From Mycoemilia scoparia (taxonomy: Eukaryota; Kickxellomycota; Kickxellomycetes; Kickxellales; Kickxellaceae), in NCBI GenBank assembly GCA_027575805.1, contig JANBPU010000277.1:1-20534 (forward strand): a stretch of DNA of 20,534 bases, read 5' to 3'. Positions 17,185 through 20,534 of this stretch are shown one piece after another. Made by a program: the position numbers and the translations under genes. Below the pieces are notes generated by a model. It had not been told where the DNA came from. It ran no database searches and worked only from the letters and a program-made list of their open reading frames with translations. Numbering within the stretch: position 1 is the stretch's first letter; each line of letters opens with the position of its first letter.

Positions 17185-17406
17185 GTACATTTTTATTCAT
17201 ACAAAATTGGCTGTGTTTCTGGATTTTGGTGCTCTTTTCCATGCATTGCGCGGCCTGGGAATTTCGGGCCATAACAACTCTGTTTCACTCTTTCGGAGTT
17301 TGGCGGCATCGAGATATGATCTTGCTCACCATCCCTTATCTTGGCATACAGGTTTTATTGCTACACTAAAGATGTCGCCACTTTTGTGAATGCAAACACA
17401 GGTGTC

Positions 17407-17416
17407 TATATAAAAG
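17407..17416 (+). promoter_or_regulatory. TATA box of the C2HC protein gene
   Basis: TATATAAAAG lies 219 nt before the ATG at 17635 and is followed by a CT-rich leader, a good fit to a fungal core promoter. Confidence 0.55.
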
Positions 17417-17634
17417 TGCACGGAGAGCCCATGACTATACTTTTTTGCTCTCAACATTTCCATTTCTTTTTTCTCCGCATAGATTTCCATTTTCTTCTTC
17501 TATACACTCATATTAATATTCGCTCCACACCACATTTTCACCAAAACTTCATAAATATCCTCCCACTACGCATATTCCACTTTTTAATACTGTTCAATAC
17601 TATCATAGCTATTATCATTATTCTAATCAAATAA

Positions 17635-17877
17635 ATGTCGTATGATGAATTGTCGGGTAGTTTCGCACCAAAGTGTTTTAACAAACCTCAATCACTATCA
17701 GGAGAAGGGCTGGTAGCAGATTTCTCCGATATGGCAATGATGTCTTCGAAAAGCCATAACAGGCCACACAATATATATAGGATAGAGAAGTCGAGTGGTG
17801 TTTATACTTGTTCAACCTGCAAGAGAGATTTCGATAGTCTTGACAGTTTTGCGATACATGTTGCTTCATGCAAATGA
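17635..17877 (+). CDS. Small C2HC zinc-finger protein (80 aa)
   Basis: The frame from ATG 17635 encodes 80 aa. The last 22 residues form one finger, C-x2-C-x12-H-x3-C (YTCSTC...FAIHVASCK, about 57-80). This is the classic C2H2 spacing with the last His replaced by Cys. The first ~50 residues are Ser/Asn-rich and without motif. A single finger of this kind more often binds protein than DNA specifically. A TATA box (17407), a long CT-rich leader and AATAAA (18087) frame it as a real gene. It could be a short regulatory protein, or the last exon of a longer gene if splicing joins upstream sequence. Confidence 0.65.
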   Translation: MSYDELSGSFAPKCFNKPQSLSGEGLVADFSDMAMMSSKSHNRPHNIYRIEKSSGVYTCSTCKRDFDSLDSFAIHVASCK

Positions 17878-18086
17878 TTATTAATGTACTACTAAATTGA
17901 TGATCTTGCTACTTCAAATCGGCCTTCCGTCGTTGTTGCCATCATAGCCAGAGGGCCATTAACAATATACATTGCTTCTAACCAAAACACAGTTACTAGA
18001 TTAATGCTGCATTTGTATCTGTGCGTGTATGTCAACATGTGCATTATATCGCAACCTTTTACTCACTTTATTGCCAAAGTTGTTTG

Positions 18087-18092
18087 AATAAA
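18087..18092 (+). terminator. Poly(A) signal AATAAA after the C2HC gene
   Basis: A consensus hexamer followed by a T/G-rich run lies 210 nt past the stop. Confidence 0.45.
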
Positions 18093-18108
18093 AGTGTTTT
18101 TGTTGGTT

Positions 18109-18140
18109 CTGCTACTACTACTACTACTACTACTACTATT
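18109..18140. repeat. (CTA)n microsatellite
   Basis: About nine consecutive CTA triplets, directly after the poly(A) signal region of the C2HC gene. Confidence 0.9.
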
Positions 18141-18265
18141 ACTTGCATTGATAAAAATATGTAAAATTGTTTTAATACACTGAGTGAGCAGTCCAAGTTA
18201 GATGGATGGATTACACATAGCTGCTATAATGAAAAAATGGCTTTTGAAAGCTGTATAATAATCTA

Positions 18266-18385
18266 TATGGGTGATAATTTTTGAAGGGTATGTTTTAGTG
18301 GTCAACGACAACAGGGGAGCCACAACCTAATCAAGCTATTGCATTTGATTAGCAAATGTCCATTTTTTAAAAATTATAGTCTTTA
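18266..18385 (+). mobile_element. MITE copy 8 (about 120 bp, diverged right end)
   Basis: A strong left terminal repeat 'tgggtgataatttttgaagg' sits next to TA. The right end 'tttttaaaaattatagtcttta' is degraded. The inner part is mostly unlike other copies, as in copy 7. Confidence 0.65.
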
Positions 18386-18485
18386 TAATTTGAATTAGGG
18401 TATCAGATAAAGTAACTAATACTCTATGGTAAATAAAAAGAGTCTAGGCTCTTTCTAATTGGGTTTAGATACTTTTTCTTTACCG

Positions 18486-18820
18486 TTTGATATCATGTTA
18501 ATATTATTTGATATCATGTTAGTATTATTTGATATCATGTTAATATTATATTAGTATCATATTAGTATTATGTTAATATTATATTAGTATCATATTAATA
18601 TTATGTTAATATTATATTAGTATCATATTAATATTATGTTAATATTGTGCTAATATCATGTTGGTATCATGTTGGTATCATTTTTAATATCATGTTAATA
18701 TTATATTGGTATCATATTAGTATTATGTTAATATCATGTTAATATTATATTAGTATCATATTAGTATCATATTAGTATCATGTTAATATCATGTTGGTAT
18801 CATGTTGGTATCATTTTTAA
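18486..18820. repeat. AT-rich minisatellite of 11-bp units (about 30 copies)
   Basis: Degenerate units follow the pattern TTARTATYATR, for example TTAGTATCATA, TTAATATTATG and TTGGTATCATG. The start of the array is organised as 22-bp dimers (tttgatatcatgttaatatta type). Units contain the short palindromes GATATC and AATATT. It ends about 97 nt before the right arm of the inverted repeat. No counterpart was seen by the left arm. Confidence 0.85.
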
Positions 18821-19077
18821 TAAAAATAATATCTATATACTATCATCCCCTTTTTTTGAAAATGTTTGAGAATGGGTAGATAGTATCATGATACTAACCA
18901 ACAAAAGTTCTGATTTCAAGTTTGCACTTTGTTACTATTTTTTTAGAAAAAAATTTATTGCTATTGGCAAAAAGTGAAACTTTTCTGGCATTTCCAAAGC
19001 TTAAAGTTTGTACTATGATTTTATAATAAACTATATGTAATTTCTTTATAGACTCTCTCTTTATCTTAATTGAAGGG

Positions 19078-19085
19078 TATAAATA
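19078..19085 (+). promoter_or_regulatory. TATA box of the right-arm gene
   Basis: TATAAATA followed by CTGGGCAG is identical to the left-arm copy. It lies 84-91 nt before the ATG, slightly further than in the left arm because of the leader repeat. Confidence 0.7.
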
Positions 19086-19136
19086 CTGGGCAGTTTCTGC
19101 ATCTATACTAAATTTTTAACTTTTTCCCCCCTGCTT

Positions 19137-19168
19137 CACATATTCACATATTCACATATTCACATACC
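19137..19168 (+). repeat. 8-bp leader repeat just before the start codon
   Basis: CACATATT occurs three times in a row, followed by CACATACC directly before the ATG at 19169. The left arm has only a single related unit after a CCCTTTTT run, so the array expanded in this copy. Confidence 0.85.
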
Positions 19169-20221
19169 ATGGATAAGAAAGGTACTCAAATTTCTTTTAT
19201 TGGAGGTTCCAATGAGCCAGCTCTTTCTCCTCCTCCAAAGCACAAAGATGTTATGTCTATTGAGTTTTTGATAGGTGAAAATGACACTACCAATAATATA
19301 GCTGAGAACACTGATTGTCAATCTCCACCTCCTGGTGACTCTCAAGCTGATTATTCAATTGCCTCTTCTTTAAATACAATAATATCTAACCAAGAAGAAA
19401 TGACTGAAAAGAGAACTTTTAACTCTACTGGAGCTTTGAATGAATCTATGATGTTGCAATTCTATAAAGACCATGTTAATGGTATTCTTCAAAAACTCTT
19501 CGATATTAGAGATAACGATGAAATATCTCAACACCTCTCTGAGACAACAAAAATGAAATTTCTAGATATTAAAGAAGCCATACAGGAATACTCTCACTTG
19601 GAAAGCATCAGAAATGCCCACGAATCAGCAATAAAAGCACCAAGTGGGAGTTATAAGGTTTTTAATGATTCAGGACTTTGCTTTAAGAAAAAAAAATCTG
19701 GAATAAACTTTGGAGCAAGTTTTTCCCGCTATCTTGTTTCATTTATATTTTCCAAGAACCCCACACTTATCGAAGAACCAACAGACCCTGAAAGTCATAA
19801 AAGATTGTGCCACACAACTGTTTGTATGTTTATTCTTTACCAGATGGTTCAAAAACATTCATACTTAACTGATAAGGATTGCAAAATCATTGCTGACTCA
19901 ATTGGTATGAAACGCAAAATAGAATCTTGTTTGGATAATGATGAAACCTTAAAAGCTATTGAAAGAGGGGAGGATATTAGAGATAGTTTCAAAATCACTC
20001 TTACTTGGTTGTATGGAATCTTTAATGGTATATGTGACAAGTTGGAATGGAAGGGTAAATATAATGTAAATGCATTATTTATCATGGCAAAGTATATTTG
20101 TGAGGAAACAGATTGTAGATTAACAAATGAAGAAGCAGATACTGCTGCTAGGAACATTATGACTGCTTTTGGATTCATCTTTGCAACTGCTCCTCAATGG
20201 ATTATTACTGCTTTTAATTAA
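19169..20221 (+). CDS. Inverted gene pair, right copy (350 aa, shortened C-terminus)
   Basis: A single-exon partner of the gene at 7762-8862. Conserved blocks recur at about 1-31, 80-85, 118-131, 159-166, 188-240 and 294-335. Variable blocks differ strongly: the basic SSSKKRK segment of the partner is absent, and this copy has about 22 extra residues after CKI (about 241-272, DSIGMKRKIESCLDND and following). It ends at TAA 20219-20221. In the same frame a second stop (20225-20227) and then the remnant GIDQALGNKA run to the ancestral stop at 20258-20260, so the last ~15 residues were lost. The rest of the frame is open over 350 codons, which argues against a plain pseudogene. The family is not recognised. 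Confidence 0.75.
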   Translation: MDKKGTQISFIGGSNEPALSPPPKHKDVMSIEFLIGENDTTNNIAENTDCQSPPPGDSQADYSIASSLNTIISNQEEMTEKRTFNSTGALNESMMLQFYKDHVNGILQKLFDIRDNDEISQHLSETTKMKFLDIKEAIQEYSHLESIRNAHESAIKAPSGSYKVFNDSGLCFKKKKSGINFGASFSRYLVSFIFSKNPTLIEEPTDPESHKRLCHTTVCMFILYQMVQKHSYLTDKDCKIIADSIGMKRKIESCLDNDETLKAIERGEDIRDSFKITLTWLYGIFNGICDKLEWKGKYNVNALFIMAKYICEETDCRLTNEEADTAARNIMTAFGFIFATAPQWIITAFN

Positions 20222-20340
20222 GCTTAGGGCATCGATCAAGCATTGGGGAATAAGGCTTAATACATATACACATGTGTATTGGCTCACATTGCTTTCTATC
20301 TCCTAGCCATTTTACAATTTGCTTTTTTCTGATTATTTTA

Positions 20341-20346
20341 AATAAA
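20341..20346 (+). terminator. Poly(A) signal of the right-arm gene
   Basis: AATAAA lies about 120 nt past the stop, at the same place as in the left arm and after the shared palindrome ATACACATGTGTAT (20266-20279). Confidence 0.55.
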
Positions 20347-20399
20347 ACTGTGTTAAAAAGCCATTTTTATCTATGTCGTGACTATTTTTCATAGTGAAA

Positions 20400-20534
20400 T
20401 TGTCATTTGTTTGCTACATCAAGACTACAAAGATTTATTATAAGCTTTAGTTTGACGTATATGTCGATTTTTCAATTGAAATCACATACGTAGTAGAAAA
20501 AATGGTTCATTATGGATTCTACCCTAGTCAAAAA
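20400..20534. other. Unique sequence outside the right arm
   Basis: Similarity to the left arm stops at about 20399. The rest is AT-rich with no recognisable feature. Confidence 0.4.

Larger units (their letters stand above)
18917..20399. repeat. Right arm of the ~1.48 kb inverted repeat
   Basis: It is the reverse complement of 7622-9106. Promoter, leader and 3' flank are aligned almost base for base, while the coding part has several unalignable segments and indels. The arms face each other with 9.8 kb between them. Confidence 0.88.

Noticed and set aside
19849..20178. 109 aa minus-strand frame, and its counterpart at 7844-8044 on the plus strand
   Set aside because: Both are antisense to the conserved part of the inverted gene pair and are similar only because the sense genes are.

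Overview
The window looks like AT-rich nuclear DNA from a fungus, probably an early-diverging (zygomycete-type) lineage. The evidence is short GT-AG introns of about 80-220 nt, TATA-box promoters, AATAAA signals and two recognisable eukaryotic genes (cytochrome c oxidase subunit 7A and a GPATCH4-type G-patch protein). I cannot name the species. No rRNA, intact tRNA, bacterial operon or CRISPR array is visible.

Left part (1-7450). A cluster of small palindromes and a MITE copy are followed by three same-strand intronless genes (920-1558, 2286-2909, 4790-5431). They encode 207-213 aa helical proteins that look unrelated until their C-terminal ~45 residues are lined up; they then share a clear motif and form a divergent tandem family I cannot assign. 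A GC-richer 58-nt double-stem hairpin lies between the second and third. A 445 aa, Ser/Thr-rich, apparently disordered protein with NPF and EFGDF short linear motifs follows (6060-7397).

Right part (7622-20399). Two ~1.48 kb arms (7622-9106 and 18917-20399) form a large inverted repeat, each holding one copy of an unrecognised gene (366 aa on -, 350 aa on +) with its promoter and 3' flank. The noncoding flanks are more alike than much of the coding sequence, where near-identical blocks alternate with unalignable ones. The right copy lost its last residues to stop codons. The 9.8 kb between the arms holds four further genes. Three needed splicing to be seen: a four-exon, four-helix membrane protein (9607-10913, -), COX7A (11603-12136, -) and the G-patch protein (12604-13731, +), the last two head to head over 467 bp with a CCAAT box. 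An 80 aa C2HC zinc-finger protein (17635-17877, +) is the fourth.

Intergenic DNA carries eight copies of one TA-flanked MITE family (90-139 bp), a diverged pair of repeats with tRNA-like A and B boxes, trinucleotide microsatellites and a ~335 bp minisatellite of 11-bp units beside the right arm. The genes do not form one obvious pathway. The most interesting material is the tandem small-protein family, the inverted gene pair and the MITE family. All repeat identities and splice models were read by eye.
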